A stretch of DNA of 64,000 bases from Channallabes apus (GCA_030522415.1 CM060113.1:14372157-14436156), one strand, 5' to 3'; shown: positions 24,596 through 37,168, counted from the first letter of the stretch. Notes: generated from the letters alone by a model not told the origin. A program made the numbers and translations.

Positions 24596-25205
24596 ACATT
24601 AGACACATCTTGCTAATACTGAGTTGGACCCACTTTTTCACACTGTCTTAATTCCTTGGCATAGAGTTGACTTGGATTTTGGAATTTGTTGACTGCATAT
24701 CCATGATGCGGATCTCCCGTTACATCACATCCGAGAGGTGCTCGATTGGATTGAGGTATGGTGACTGTGAGTACAGGGAACTTATTGTTTATGTTTAAGA
24801 AAGCAGTTTTCATACCTGATACTAAGTGGCTCAAAAAAAATATCTTCCACACCATTATTCTACCACCAACAGTAGCCCGAACCTTGTCATTTTATGCCAA
24901 ATTCTGACCCTGCCATGTGAATGTTGCAGAACAAATCAAGACTCATCAGATCAGGCAACATTTCAGCAAGTTTCAGCATGTTGTTCATTCTGGGATGTTC
25001 TTTGGCATACATACAGTAAGTTGTAACAAGATGTTATTTAAGTGACTGTTGCCTTTCTCTTAGCTTGAACAAATCTGGCAATTCTCCTCAAACCTCTGGC
25101 ACCAACAAGCCATTTTGTCCCAGAAAAAGTGCTGCCCACTGGATATTTTCTCTTTTTCAAACCATTCTCTGTAAACCCATGAGATATTTCTGTGTGGAAA
25201 TCCCA
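24596..25205 (-). mobile_element. DNA transposon relic (Tc1/mariner-type)
   Basis: Follows the order of a common fish element: 'acacatcttgctaatactga', 'gttggacccactttttcaca', 'cattattctaccaccaacag', 'atgccaaattctgaccctgc', 'aacaaatcaagactcatcag', and 'cactggatattttctctttt'. The transposase would run on the minus strand. Many indels are present and there is no open frame. Confidence 0.65.
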
Positions 25206-25211
25206 GCAAAT

Positions 25212-26118
25212 CAGGGCCCATATTCTCAAAACTTCTTAGAATTCCCTCAGGGAGCCCCTATCTTAACTAAGAGCTAGCTGGGAGTCCTAGACTAAAAGTG
25301 ATTTAGGAAACTTCTCAAAGCAACTCTGAGTAAGGAAAGTACAAAAACCTTTATCTTAGTGTGGAGGTGTGGTTGACCCGTTGCTATGGATGATGCAGCA
25401 ATTCAAGGACTGTGATTGGTTAATAAAAAAAATAACCTCTGACCTCTGTAAAAGTCTTGAAATGGGATCTTTGTGAAAATAAAATACATGATAATAGAAA
25501 AAACAGTGAAATCATAATGTTTGTATATAATGAAATTGTATAATCATGACTACAGGCTTCTTTATGCAAAGTTTCTGTTACATGTGTCTACTTTTGAAGC
25601 AACCAATTTCCATAGTTAATATATTTAAGTTTTTATATTTATTTACCAAACTAATTTTATTACTTGTGATCCATTTCAGATTGATGGGAGCAAAATGGCT
25701 CAGCTTTTACCAATTTACATGATTACAGGAGAGTCTGTTTAAGTTGCACTTTGGATGGTATGTAGCCAACATTCCAAGAGAGATGGAAGGAAGTAAATCA
25801 ACAAGAAAATCAGACTGGACAGTAGATCAGTGTTTACTTTTAGCTTTACGTTCAGTGTTTGGAGAAAATTCCTTCTTTCCGTCATTTTGTCCTCTGCTCT
25901 AGAAACTCTTAAGCCTCTTAAAAGTCCTCCTCTCGACTCTTAACAATTTTTACATTAAGAGCTGTTTTTAGGGCTAAGATGTGTCGTGAATCATTTTTAT
26001 CTTTACTTAGATTTAATCCTAAATTTAAGGGGAAATTCTAAGAAAATGTCATAATTCTAAGAATTTTCTTAGAATTTCATCACTTTTAGGCTTAAAAAGC
26101 TTTGTGAATATGGTGAAT
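25212..26118. mobile_element. MITE with TIRs, possibly PIF/Harbinger-like
   Basis: The left end 'gggcccatattctcaaaact' and the right end 'aaaaagctttgtgaatatgg' are imperfect inverses. Both flanks inside are rich in 'ttctaag/cttaga' words. The general plan (gggccc…tctcaaa…cttctta) resembles the larger element at 48224. No coding capacity. Confidence 0.5.
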
Positions 26119-27499
26119 AAAATTTTCAGATCTTTAAGAAGGTCTCAGCATTGTTAAAAATATATACAGTACAGTATGTGTAATGGCTTTTAAATTTGCT
26201 TACAGCAGGCTTTTAATAATATACACATCAATAACTAGAGTCTCCTCTTTATAGCTTTCTACTAAAACAATTTGTACCAGTAAGCAAAAGCTGTGCATAA
26301 CTCATCTTGTTTTATACAAGATAGTCTTTCCATCAACATTTGCTCTTTTGTTTCTCTCTCTTTCTTAAAATATTTCAAGCTAACTGAAAGTAAACTGCAG
26401 TGTGTACAGTGTTGGAAAACTTTACAGCAGTGTTACAATTTTAGCCTGTTTTGCATTGCAGACTCTAAAAATGCTTAATAAATGTTTCACATAAAATATC
26501 ACTCCATCAACAATTCAAAGGGTTTTGTGAATCTGTTAATATGGGGCATTCATCATGCAAATCCCTGTATAAGTTATATACTATTACAAAGCATATAAAT
26601 ATACATGTTGCCATTTTTAAAAGTAAAAAGAAAAAAATCAGTGGTGCTGTGGAGGATTAAATGATGCTCATATGTGAGGGATACATCAAAAAGCTATGAT
26701 ACCCATTCTGGTATGTTCTAGTTTGCTATAATGCATTAAATGTTGTTTGGTCTATTGAGTTGAATTACCACCAGCATATGATTAGAGTTTAGGATGACCA
26801 CATAATTAGCTGGCACTCTTAATAATTCATGTGCTTACAATTAAAAATTCATGAGTTTGGAATAGACACCACTATGTTTCTTTCATAAATCAAACAAAAA
26901 AGTGCAAATATAAGATCTGCATGACATATACTTTTCTTTTGACAAACATGTCAACTTTGTTGACAAATCTTTATAATATAGGAAGCTGATGGTGGACGGG
27001 GAATCACTGCAAGTACAGACTGTTTTCTGTTAATTACACAGCATCAAATTATTAGCTATAGGCCAAAATCAAGAATCATGCTACTAAATGTGCAGTTTGG
27101 CCCATTCAATTTAACTACCACTAGTACAAGAGTAGTTATATATACGAGCATTGCTTATACGAATAATATGGTTGGTGTAAGCGCTACAATACAAAATGCA
27201 CATAAATATACAGTATATTAGTTCTAACTTCAAAATCATAAAACCACTAAGTATTTCCTTTTCTGTTGCTGGGGCAGATTTGAGCTCTCGGGGTGTGGCT
27301 CAATATGGCCTCTGGGGTGCACTGAAACATTCAATTTGTCCCGTGCATACCATGAAATACTGAAGAAGTGCTGAAACATTAGTTGTATACAATGTTTCAC
27401 CTAATCACCTAATTTTCTGGGTGGGAAAAGCAAAATAATTTATTATTACTACAGTTATTACATAGTACAATTATGAATACCATGCTAATATAATTAATT
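26119..27499. other. Gene-free intergenic stretch
   Basis: AT-rich, with short open frames only and no recognised repeat family. Confidence 0.5.
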
Positions 27500-27775
27500 A
27501 GAAAGTAATACATTGGCACTGTGATGTCACACCTCCATGGTTGAGGGTTTGAATCCGCCTTGGGTCTGTGGAAATAGAGTTTGCATGTCCTCCGCATGGA
27601 TACTCCGGTTTCCAAAAACATGCAGATTAGGTTAATTGGCTAGGTTAAATCTCAGATTGGATTTTGTGTGTGTGCGTGTGCGTGTGCGTGTGTGTGTGTG
27701 TGTGCCCTGCGATAGATTGGCACATTAGATAGATGGGATCCAGACCCCCAGCGACCCTGTACAGGATAACAAATA
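27500..27775 (+). mobile_element. SINE, diverged copy with TG microsatellite
   Basis: The head is degraded ('ggcactgtgatgtcacacct', 'gagggtttgaatccgcctt'). The body has 'gtttgcatgtcctccgcatg' and 'gcagattaggttaattggct', then (TG)n interrupted by C at 27666-27704 and 'ccctgcgatagattggcaca', ending 'gcgaccctgtacaggataac'. Confidence 0.8.
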
Positions 27776-27799
27776 ATAACATTATGTAGATATAATAAC

Positions 27800-28133
27800 G
27801 GTGGCACAGTGGTGTAGTGGTTAGCACTGTCACCTTGCACCTCCAGGGACCGGGTTCGATTCCCGGCCAGGCTCGATTCCCGTCTCTGTGTGCATGGAGT
27901 TTGCATGTTCTCCCCGTGCTTGGTGGGTTTCCTCCCACAGTCCAGAGATATGCATGTAAGGCTAAATGACATTCCCAAATTGCCCGTAGTGTGTGAATGA
28001 GTGTGTAAGTATTCCCTGCGATAGATTGGCACCCTGTCCAGGGTGTACCCTGCCTCGTGCCCTAAGCCTCCTGGGATAAGCTCCAGGTCCCCGTGATCCT
28101 GAATACAGGATAAAGCGGTATAGATGATGAGTG
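27800..28133 (+). mobile_element. tRNA-derived SINE (DANA/Mermaid-like), full copy
   Basis: Flanked by a perfect 12-bp target duplication, AGATATAATAAC, at 27788-27799 and 28134-28145. It has head 'ggtggcacagtggtgtagtg', B box 'gggttcgattcccg', the standard body and tail 'ggataaagcggtatagatga'. It inserted immediately after the diverged copy ending near 27775. Confidence 0.92.
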
Positions 28134-28145
28134 AGATATAATAAC

Positions 28146-30174
28146 ATTATATGTTAAATTGAGCTACAAAAACTAAATAATGACACCATATATTGAAATA
28201 GTCAAATCCTACATTAAAGTGCGAACATAATATGTAACACTTTAGCAAGTCAAAATAATAAGAGATTAAGTACAAAATTGACATTGCACTTCAGCAGCAA
28301 TTCACACTTCAATGTGTTTCAGTTACAATCACTGAACCCCCCAAAAGAGGAATCGGATATTTAAGTTTAAGAAGATCATAGGACTGACACATTGACCCTC
28401 CAGGTGCTGTTTACTACTCTCTGATGTAATGGCAGCTTTCCAAACGTGATACAAGAACTATTTCCTTCAGCTCCAACTTTCTGCACATGGGTTTCACAAT
28501 TTGTCCAAATCAAAAATGACTACAAAGTAGCAATTCTTGCCTGACACCTTCATTTTCAAACAGTGATTTATTCATGGGTTTGTTTATTTACCCCAAGGCC
28601 ACTTTGCCAGCAGTCTTTACCATTGAACTTTTTAGGTAATTGTCCTTTTCTTGTCCTCTCTTATTGATGTGATCTCACCACAGTTGTCAGATCTCTTACA
28701 GGATATTAGGTTACTCCTAATCTGTCATTAACTGCCATAGCAAAAGTTAGTTTATTAGCGACGAAAATAATTATCACCATTAAATCTGGAGCAATTATGC
28801 TTTTTTAGATGAATCATGCAGCCATTTGTGTATGAAAATCAAAGGTCTAAATAAGGAATTAACTGCATGCAGTTGTGTATTCAAATCTTAAATTTTGTGT
28901 GTAGTTTGTTTAGTTTGTAGATAATTATAATGCAGCAAACAAATGCTATAGGTCTACTGCTGTGCTATATTACACCACTATGTAAAAGCTATTATAAATT
29001 ATATTTGGAGGAGAATTTGAGTGAAAAGAAGTTTCTTCAAAAAATGTATAAAAATTTCACAATTTCTTAGTAGAAACAGGTGACATCAAAACAAATGGTC
29101 AATACTTTTCTATTCTGATTTTCTTTTCTATTTTAGAAAGTTCAGAATTGATTTCAACTGCAATATACTGTATATCATTTAACAGTTTAACAGCTGGCAT
29201 TTTAAAGTAGCAGAATAACTTACTGTGTATTATAAATTATATAACCTATGTCATAATTTATTAAGTACATAATAAATTAAACTAGATAGATATCGAGTTA
29301 TTGATTCAAAATAATGAGATGTTAAATAACAACACAAATTATAATGTTGAAATACTGTCTTAAGTTGTAATACACATCATTTATTTAAATAAAAGGGGAA
29401 AAATGGGAGTTTTTCATCGGTACAGTACATTATATTATTTTTGCCTGTCTGTTAGAATACATTGCATTTATACTTATACTCCTACTGTATATAGTAGTTA
29501 AATATCTCATTTCTGAAATATCTCCAACTGCAATACACATTATTTAACCCCTGAACCACAAAGGACATCTAGTTACACTACCGTTGACATTGTCCATTCT
29601 TGTAAGTGACAACTCAGAACAGCAAGCCTGTTGGTATCAGACATGATTAAATACGAGAACTCCTTAAATGACGTGCTGCCTCAGGTCTCTCATTAGTCAT
29701 GGCAACCTCCTATTTTATTTTTTTTCACCCCAGGAACAATAACCCAATAACCTCCACAGCTATGTTGCCTCTTTCAGCTGCCTGAAATACATCAGTGCTA
29801 GTCATGGATTCAGGGGCCTAATCCTAAGACATAAGTAGAATCCATGGTGATTGGACAGACGTGTAATGAAGCTGATCCCATTTGCCCTCGCTTCTGAAAG
29901 GCTTGCTTGGCTGCATAATTGATTGCAAAAAAAGGTGTGAGAAACAGAGTGGCAAGGTGGTATGCGCTGCTAACTCTTCAGAGACAGTTCCATTAGAAGG
30001 AAAAAATTGCTGCACATGTGAGCTATGTGATGAATCCAATTGATTTAATTAGGAGGCAAAGTGACTCGACCAACTGTTCCAATGGAGAAGTTTATCTTTT
30101 GTAAGAAAAAACGGGGAAACCTCATTGTTTATGCTTCCACGTAATTATTGTATAGATACTATAACTACTATATA
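28146..30174. other. Gene-free stretch; candidate conserved block at 29690-30090
   Basis: No gene. The 29690-30090 part has more balanced composition and no repeat character ('ccaattgatttaattaggag' near its end), as vertebrate conserved non-coding elements often look. Conservation cannot be tested from this window. Confidence 0.35.
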
Positions 30175-30384
30175 CACTGTAAACCCGAATAAGTTGGCAA
30201 AACTCAAAAAATTGGAGGTAATCAGTTACACAGTTACAAGTAATGATGTTTCCGATTTTAAGTAAACAGAACTATGAGTTTTTGAGTTTTATGTACTCAT
30301 TCATATTAATCGTTCTTTACTTGCATTATTGGGTAGCCTAACCCATACTATTTAATATCAATTATAATTTTTTTAGTTGTTGCA

Positions 30385-30604
30385 AATCAAATAAATTGTT
30401 GTTGGTCTTTTGGTAATGGGTCGCCACAGCAGATAATCCGGTCCACACACAAGTTTTGGCACAGGGTTTTCGCCAGATGCCCTTTCTGACCCAACTCTCT
30501 GTATCTGGGCTTGGGACAAGCACTTCATCCAGTTGTTGGGAATCGAACCCGGACCTTTCGCATGGCAGGCGAAACACCTACCACTGAGCCACCAGTGCCC
30601 TATT
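30385..30604 (-). mobile_element. tRNA-derived SINE, second family
   Basis: On the minus strand: 'ggtggctcagtggtaggtgt' (A box), 'ccgggttcgattccc' (B box), 'aactggatgaagtgcttgtc', 'gaaagggcatctggcgaaaa', 'accctgtgccaaaac', 'ctgctgtggcgacccattac'. Same family as the copy at 9133, better preserved in the head. Confidence 0.88.
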
Positions 30605-30795
30605 GCCCTAATGACGTCAGACACAAAATCGCTATTATGAAAGATTTTAAGTTGGTGGAATTTTAAGCTGACACTTACTGTTATTTAAGTACTTACAATT
30701 ACTCAAAATATCAAATTTGTTCAGCTAACTTGAAAAGTGTCATTTCTACAAACTCATGAATATCAAAAAGTTCTAAATACTCATCAAGGTCTATT

Positions 30796-31139
30796 CTTCA
30801 TTCATTCATCTTCTATACCGCTTTATCCTGTATTTAGGGTCGCGGGGACCTGGAGCCTATCCCAGGAGACTCAGGGCACGAGGCAGGGTACACCCGGGAC
30901 AGCATGCCAATCCATCGCAGGGCACACACACACACACACACACACAAACTATGGTCAATTTGGGAATGCCAATTAGCCTAATCTGCATGTCTTTGGACTG
31001 TGGGAGGAAACCAGAGTACCCGGAGGAAACCCACCAAGCACGGGGAGAACATGCAAACTCCATGCACACAGAGACGGGAATCGAACCCGGACCCTGGAAG
31101 TGCAAGGCGACAGTGCTAACCACTACACCACCGTGCCGC
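30796..31139 (-). mobile_element. tRNA-derived SINE (DANA/Mermaid-like), full copy
   Basis: Flanked by AAGGTCTATT (30786-30795) and AAGATCTATT (31140-31149), a 10-bp target duplication with one difference. It is nearly identical in layout to the copy at 11898, with the CA tract at about 30923-30946. Confidence 0.9.
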
Positions 31140-31231
31140 AAGATCTATTAATTTGACCTAATTGTAATTATTTAAGTTACAGTAACAGTACTCAATATGT
31201 TTAATTACTTTAAGCATTAGGGTTTACAATG

Positions 31232-32559
31232 TAGTTCATCTAAAGAATTAAAGTTGTTTTAAATATTAAAGAGTTATTGGTTCTCAAATCCACATTCTAT
31301 CTTCCCTTACAATGAGCTTGATTCTCCAATTTTCAATCTTGATAAATCTATTTACTTTTTATCATTAGCAGTGTGTTAGTGTTAATCTTCTCCAGTGGGA
31401 GTTTTTGGTAATCTGGTCATGTGAGGGCAAATTCCTACAGCAACGTGCTGACCAAAAGGGTTATTCCTGATGGCCCACAGTTGGCAGTGATAAGTTGATT
31501 ACGCAAAGCTTCTCTCACACCAGAGAGGACTCTTCTGCTCCTCTCTCTCTAGGCCCTGTGTGCAGAAGATATACAAGGACATCTGTGTCAGCCCCTTGGG
31601 GCGTAGGGAGAGGTTTGTCAGCCTGTGTGGATGATAACACAGCAGCCACCGTCACACTTTTTTTAAAGAGGTTTTCTGTTGAGAAACCAGATCACATGAG
31701 AGGGTTTGTTATGTGGCTGTCAGTGTAGCATGTCAGTGCTGCATTCGCCCAACCCGGTCATGACGCTAGTATCCATTTCATAGTGTATGATATAACACTG
31801 AGCTTTCTGTAATTGCAGGTTTTGGCTTCCCAGAAAGAAAAAAATAGATGGCAGTTTGTTAGCAGTTTACAGTATAGTGACCGGTCTTATACTGTAAGTC
31901 ATGTTTGAAATATTTTGGGGCATGTCATTGGCATATCCTGTAATATTGTCATCCTCATTCAAATAATGCTAATTCTTTCTCCCCTTGACCAAAACATGGA
32001 CTTTTAGATTTGAAGAGCAGTTTTCACTACTATATAGTGAGGAATCTTTCATAATCTTCACCCTTCAGGCTGTTCTGGCACTGATGTTCTTTGCCTTGAT
32101 GGTTCTTTCACTGCAATCACATTTGTCCCTTCTATTACATATTCTTTGGTAATGCTTTACATTAATAATATTATTGATTGCATAATAATATTATTGAGTG
32201 CATAAGTCAACACTAGCCAATCATGCACTTAAGCATTAATAGACTAATCTCATATGGAACCTTGCCAGGCAGCACTATTTCATTTGTAGTATTTTACACT
32301 GATGCCCTTGCACATTTACCCATATGTCCTTGCCCTTGCACAAAACCCATTTTCATTAAGTACTTTTAAAAAGTGAAACTCATATATTTTTTTAAGATTC
32401 TAATTTAAAAAAATCTATTTCAATGATTACGGATTATAGCTCATGATAACCAAAAATTCAGTACCTCAAAATATTATAATATTTTTAATTTTCAGTTTGA
32501 GTAAATTATTATCCATGCAGTTTAAATACCATGATGCTCTCAGTCTTTTTTGGTACATG
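31232..32559. other. Gene-free stretch upstream of gria3; GC-richer block at 31320-31735
   Basis: A 77-codon frame at 31495-31728 is not recognised and has no splice context. The block from about 31320 to 31735 is GC-richer than its surroundings and is not repeat-like. It could be a regulatory or conserved element, but nothing in the sequence proves it. Confidence 0.35.
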
Positions 32560-32735
32560 TAACTACAATCATGGGCACGCCTGACTTGAAAGTTGTCCAG
32601 AAGATGATCTTTGACACCCTCCAAAGGAGGGTAAGCCACAAAAGGCCATCGGTGAAAGGGTTGCTCACAGGGCTCTGCCTCAAAGAATATTCATGGAAAA
32701 TTGACTGGAAGGAAAAAGTATGGTTGGAAATTTTT
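32560..32735 (+). pseudogene. Tc1-like transposase relic, N-terminal
   Basis: Reads LKVVQKMIFDTLQ in one frame. After a frameshift come segments equivalent to CSQSAVSKHIHGKLTGRKKC of fish Tc1 transposases (here 'catggaaaattgactggaag'). This is the paired-type DNA-binding region only. Confidence 0.6.
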
Positions 32736-33156
32736 TACTGCTTCTTTCTGCTAACAAGCTTTACGGAGAAGCTAATATTCTTTTCCAGCAGCACCTGACC
32801 ACAGGGTCAAAAGTACCACTGACTAGTTTGCTGAACATGATATTATTATACTTGATTGGTCAGCTAACTCAACTAAGATGAATTCCACAAAGAATCTTTG
32901 GAACCGAAAGTCTGGTCTCCAATAACGACTTAGAAGTGCCACAGGCACGACATGCTAGCAATGCATCATATTGAATTAATGCAGTAATGTGTGCTAAAGG
33001 AGCGTGTACCCAAGTATTGAGTGCACACATTAACAGAATCTTTTAGAATTTTTGTACTGTAAATAATTTTTAGACAGATCTTAGGAAATATTAAAATATT
33101 TTGAGGTGCTAGATTTTGGATTTTCATAAGCTGTAAGCATTAATCATTAAAATGAA

Positions 33157-33460
33157 TACAAAGAAGGGTTGATGTGGCCTTCAGATTAGCTCAAGAGCAG
33201 TGCATAGAGACCTTCATGGAATGGGTTTCCATGGCCAAGCAGCTGTATCCAAGCCTATCATCACCAAGTGCAATGCAAAGCATCGGATGCAGTGGTGTAA
33301 AGTACACCACCACTGGATTCTAGAGCAGTGCAGACATGTTCTCTAGAGTGACGAATCAGGCTTCTCTGTCTGGCATCCCGATGGCTGAGTCTGGGTTTGG
33401 CAGGTGCCAGGAGAACGGTACTTGTCTGACTGCATTGTCTGCAAAGAGCAAATATACTGA
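33157..33460 (+). pseudogene. Tc1-like transposase relic, middle part
   Basis: A continuous frame reads SSRAVHRDLHGMGFHGQAAV, SKPIITKCNAKHRMQWCKVH, HHWILEQCRHVL-stop-SDESGFSVWHPDG-stop-VWVWQVPGERYLSDCIV. Two nonsense codons interrupt it: TAG at 33344-33346, where the family has W (W-S-D-E), and TGA at 33386-33388, where R is expected. The first catalytic aspartate is still present. Confidence 0.75.
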
Positions 33461-35840
33461 TCCTCAAATAACTGAAAAAAAACATCAGAGGATGCATTAT
33501 CCAAATGCAAATAATATAACAAAATAAAGGTAATTTTCAACCCTCATAAGCATTTTCTGTTATCCTGCACAGTCAAAAGTTTAACTCGAACTCTGCTCTT
33601 AAATAGTTTTATTATTATATTTTTCGTTATTAAATGTTTTAATTCCATTCTAATAATATGCCCACTTTTGCATTCAACTCTACACAGTTTTATACCAGAT
33701 TAGAAGCTGCAGAAATTGGGCAAACATTGAGAAATATAATGATGACACTGACACATCAGCATTAGTCGATAGGACTGAGGAGCTTCACCATTTATGCAGT
33801 CACATAAAGCATGAATTTCTCCTCTTTAATGCATTACATTAAGTAATTTGAAACATTCATTTTTTTTGGGACTGTATTTATATAATGTCTTCACATTGTT
33901 TTGTTTTTTTACCATAACTGTAATACAATTGTATATTTTTTATTAAATTTACCAGATAAGCATTTTATTGCACTGACAAGTAGTGTTTGATGAGTGCCTG
34001 TGTATACAATTTTTGATTATTGTTACTGTAGGTTGTACTGTTTGCTGATTGTCTGACCATTGCTTGTCCTTTGATTCAGATTTGTTTGCTTGATAGTGTA
34101 AAATACACACTTTTTATTTAACTGCATTTGCATCCCCGCTCAGCGCTATTGCTAATACACATCATTCAAAGAGTGGTTTAAGCCTTTTGATGTTTAACAT
34201 CTGAGCAATTTGCACAATTGGTGGAATTTGCAGTAACATTTTCACAATATGTACTTTGATTTTATATAGACATCATGAAGACCTTCTGTAAGGAGATTTT
34301 TATTTAGAGTTTATATAAAGAAAGTCTATTTTAGCAGTTTGAGGTAAAGCTTTTAAGTTGTTGTGCTTTGTGGTTTGTAAGATTTTGCATTTTTTGCCTC
34401 ATTGTTTTCAAAACAAAGAGAAAAAGAGGTGTTGTTAAGGGGATGACTAATTTTAGATACTACAACACACAGTAGTAACAGAAACAAATTTGTTTTTCAG
34501 ATGTTTCACTACATGAAATGTTACTATAAAAGAATAAAAGGTATGATGTGTCTTTCTTTAATAAATAGGAAATTATAAACATGAGCAGATATATACAGTA
34601 ATGGGATATAAGAGGAATAAAATACATCATGTTCAGGTGTTAAAGGCTCTCCTTGAACCCTATTTTTGATCATTTAACTATAACCATGATTGCTTATATT
34701 TTGTATTTTTTCATTATCTACAGTAGCAAACTGTTAACACATATAATTTAGCTTGTAAACTGTCTGTGATGAAAAAACTAAATGAAATTACACCATTTAC
34801 TGTACATATTACATGTTTCTGTGAGTTGCACATGTATATGCATTTATGTTTTAATTGTTCAGCTCTAATTATTTTACCTTTATTGTGAAACCTAATTATA
34901 CAAAAGTTCATTGATTTTCATCACTGTGTAATGATCAGATTCTTCACACTAGGAATTTTAGCCAACAAACGCTAAAGAAAAGGAAGAATGAACTTCGATT
35001 GACTCCTGCTTTGAGGATTTAGGAACACAAGGTCCTGGCAGGGCACTTACAAATAGATTAAAATCGTATATCAGACGTGGTAGCTCATTAAGAAGAGCAC
35101 ATTTACTCCTGATCTTTGAACCGCACTTGAGAAGAACCAGCAGTGAAAGCTTCTTCTCTCCACAAGCTGCACAGAAACAGAGGGGAGCAGCAGAGGCTAT
35201 TCTATTCTATTCTCAATAGCTACAGTCTTCACTTACACTTCACTTTAATTAAAATGCAGTTAAAAAGTATAAAAGACAAAGGACTTATCCTTAATATGTT
35301 CTGGCACGGGCAGTGGTTCGGCTTGGGATCGATGATGAAAGAATAAGATATAAGACATTGCTTGTTTGTTTGTCAGGGGGTTGTTTTGTGAATGAATTAA
35401 TTGGTCTGAATTGAATGTATAATGAAGCAGCAAAATAAACTGTCGTTGCCGCCACCACCCTACCCCCCTATCTTACATACGTACACCACCTACCCCACCC
35501 CTGTTCCTGTCATAATCACTCATAACTTTTTATACAGTACGACTTTGCTTGGAATAGATCGCGTCTTCTATCCTCAGCACCATGGACAGCGTCACTCTAA
35601 CATGAAACCACAAAATCAATTCAAAGCACGCATTTACACAGACTTTCGGAACAAAACACACACACACACACATACACAAAAACGCTCATCTCAGGGGCAT
35701 TATAGCACGAAGGTGTTTTTGACGCATCACCGTCGCTTTTAATATCAATCTCTTTTTGCTATAGTGATTATTAATTTATAACATATTATTTGTCCAAAGC
35801 GCACTAATGTGGTCCCGCTGTCCCATGGTGATCAATAAAA
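33461..35840. other. Gene-free upstream flank of gria3
   Basis: AT-rich to about 34.9 kb, less so afterwards. A pyrimidine- and C-rich patch ('gccgccaccaccctaccccc') lies at about 35445, and a short CA tract at 35658. No exon-like frame with splice sites and family identity is seen. Confidence 0.45.
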
Positions 35841-35891
35841 GAGGCTTCTTGTTACTGCAGCTTCACTCCTCCGCCATCCCGAAGTGAGACA

Positions 35892-35946
<55 letters not shown>

Positions 35947-36450
35947 TCTACACAACGCAAGACACTGATGCGCCTCATACCCCAGGCTTTCATTAACCTG
36001 GTTAAGGGTGTTCGTTGAGCATTATGGTGAGAGAACGTCTTCGTGTTTCTTTGAGGTCGCCATAACAGCGGCTCCTGTGCCGTTTTCGCTAAGATCGGCG
36101 GTTCGAGCTGTTCATCCGCCCTGCAGCTATCCGAGGCTGCTGTAGGCGCACAGAGAAGCTGTTCTTCTCCGGGTTTTTTTTTTCCTCCAGAGGAGCCCTA
36201 GATCCGCAATATATCCGCCATCATCTTACGGAATAAGTCTCCTCATTCTCTCTCTCTCTCTCTCTCTCACGTGCAGAAACGTTCACTGCGTTCAGCTTCT
36301 CTATGAAGCTATTGCGCGCACTGCACGCGCGCACTGCTGTTCATTCTCCTGGGCGCTTGGGTTTGTTGTGCCTGTGATTTCTCTTTTTATACTCGGAACT
36401 CTTCGTTGTTGCTTTGTTTTGTTTTTTTTATATAAGGAAAAGAGAAGAAA
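35841..36450 (+). promoter_or_regulatory. gria3: Presumed promoter and 5' UTR region of gria3
   Basis: The 600 bp before the start codon are GC- and CpG-richer than the rest of the window. They carry (CA)n then (GA)n at about 35888-35943, (CT)n at 36248-36269, and GC-box-like or NRF1-like alternating GC ('gcgcgcactgcacgcgcgca', about 36313-36332). Position next to the first coding exon is the main argument. The transcription start cannot be fixed, and no convincing TATA box is seen. Confidence 0.5.
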
Positions 36451-36532
36451 ATGGCACGATTGAGTGCGGTTCCTATTTTCTTCTGGCTTTTGGGCAGATC
36501 TCTCGCCGGATTTCCAAACCAGATAAATATAG
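36451..36532 (+). CDS. gria3: gria3 exon 1 (coding part): signal peptide and mature N-terminus
   Basis: AMPA-type ionotropic glutamate receptor subunit 3, a ligand-gated cation channel of excitatory synapses. The ATG at 36451 (context gaaaATGG) opens MARLSAVPIFFWLLGRSLAG, a typical signal peptide of about 20 residues with a hydrophobic core, followed by FPNQINI. The exon ends after one base of a Gly codon at a consensus donor, G|GTGAGT (36533). GRIA3 in mammals has FPNTISIGGLF at the same place, while GRIA1, 2 and 4 differ there, so subtype 3 is favoured. The fish a or b paralogue cannot be decided. Twenty-seven full codons lie in this exon. Confidence 0.9.
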
Positions 36533-37168
36533 GTGAGTCCCATAGCTTTGGTTAGACGGTGCTGTGCCTCGAGCGCTGCCTTTCTTTTCCACCTAAAAGC
36601 CATTTATTAAACATAATGCATGATCTGTATAGATCTCTGTCTTTTTTTTCCCTTGTTGCACTTACAAGACTGACCGAAATATTGCACAACTGATGAAACT
36701 CTTAAAATAGGGTTTCATCCTGGAATAATGTCTAAACGCTGTAATTAATGATCTGGCACACAATCTGTGTGAGAGTGAGTTCGGGTTTAAATGCTAATGA
36801 AGCAAAGGAAACGCACAGATCACAAATTCGCAGTGAAGGGTTAAAACATATAGCGTTTGTTTAACATTTAGATAACATTTATCCCCTGCATAGAAGTCCA
36901 GCTGCCCTAGAATATGCATCTGGATAGAAAGTGGCATTTTGCAGAATGGCAAATTTGAAATAAAAAGTCTGTGACAAGGCATATTTAGACTAACCGTCCA
37001 AGATAGGATGATTCTTGAAACGCTGAACTACTGATGCGAAGCCTTTTCACATGTATGAAATGCAGCACTTTAAAGTATGCTTATCCATATTTCATGTTAT
37101 TGCCATGTTTCGGTAATGTATTTTAAATATTGCATAGATCTTTTACATTTCTCCATCCTTTCTTAAAG
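36533..37168 (+). other. gria3: gria3 intron 1 (636 bp)
   Basis: GTGAGT donor and a pyrimidine-rich acceptor ('ctccatcctttcttaaag') define the intron. It is phase 1: one base of Gly28 is upstream and two are downstream. No repeat was recognised inside. Confidence 0.88.

Larger units (their letters stand above)
30175..31231. mobile_element. TA-flanked MITE containing two SINEs
   Basis: The termini are inverted and flanked by TA: left CACTGTAAACCC (TA at 30173-30174), right GGGTTTACAATG (TA at 31232-31233). One mismatch occurs in 12. Internal sequence is AT-rich and non-coding. A second-family SINE (30385-30604) and a first-family SINE (30796-31139) are nested inside, so the MITE predates both. 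Confidence 0.7.

Noticed and set aside
27645..28032. Minus-strand frames of about 97-126 codons
   Set aside because: They lie over two adjacent SINEs; similar frames appear wherever this SINE occurs.
36301..36603. 100-codon minus-strand frame over gria3 exon 1
   Set aside because: Antisense shadow of the promoter and first exon, with no recognised domain.
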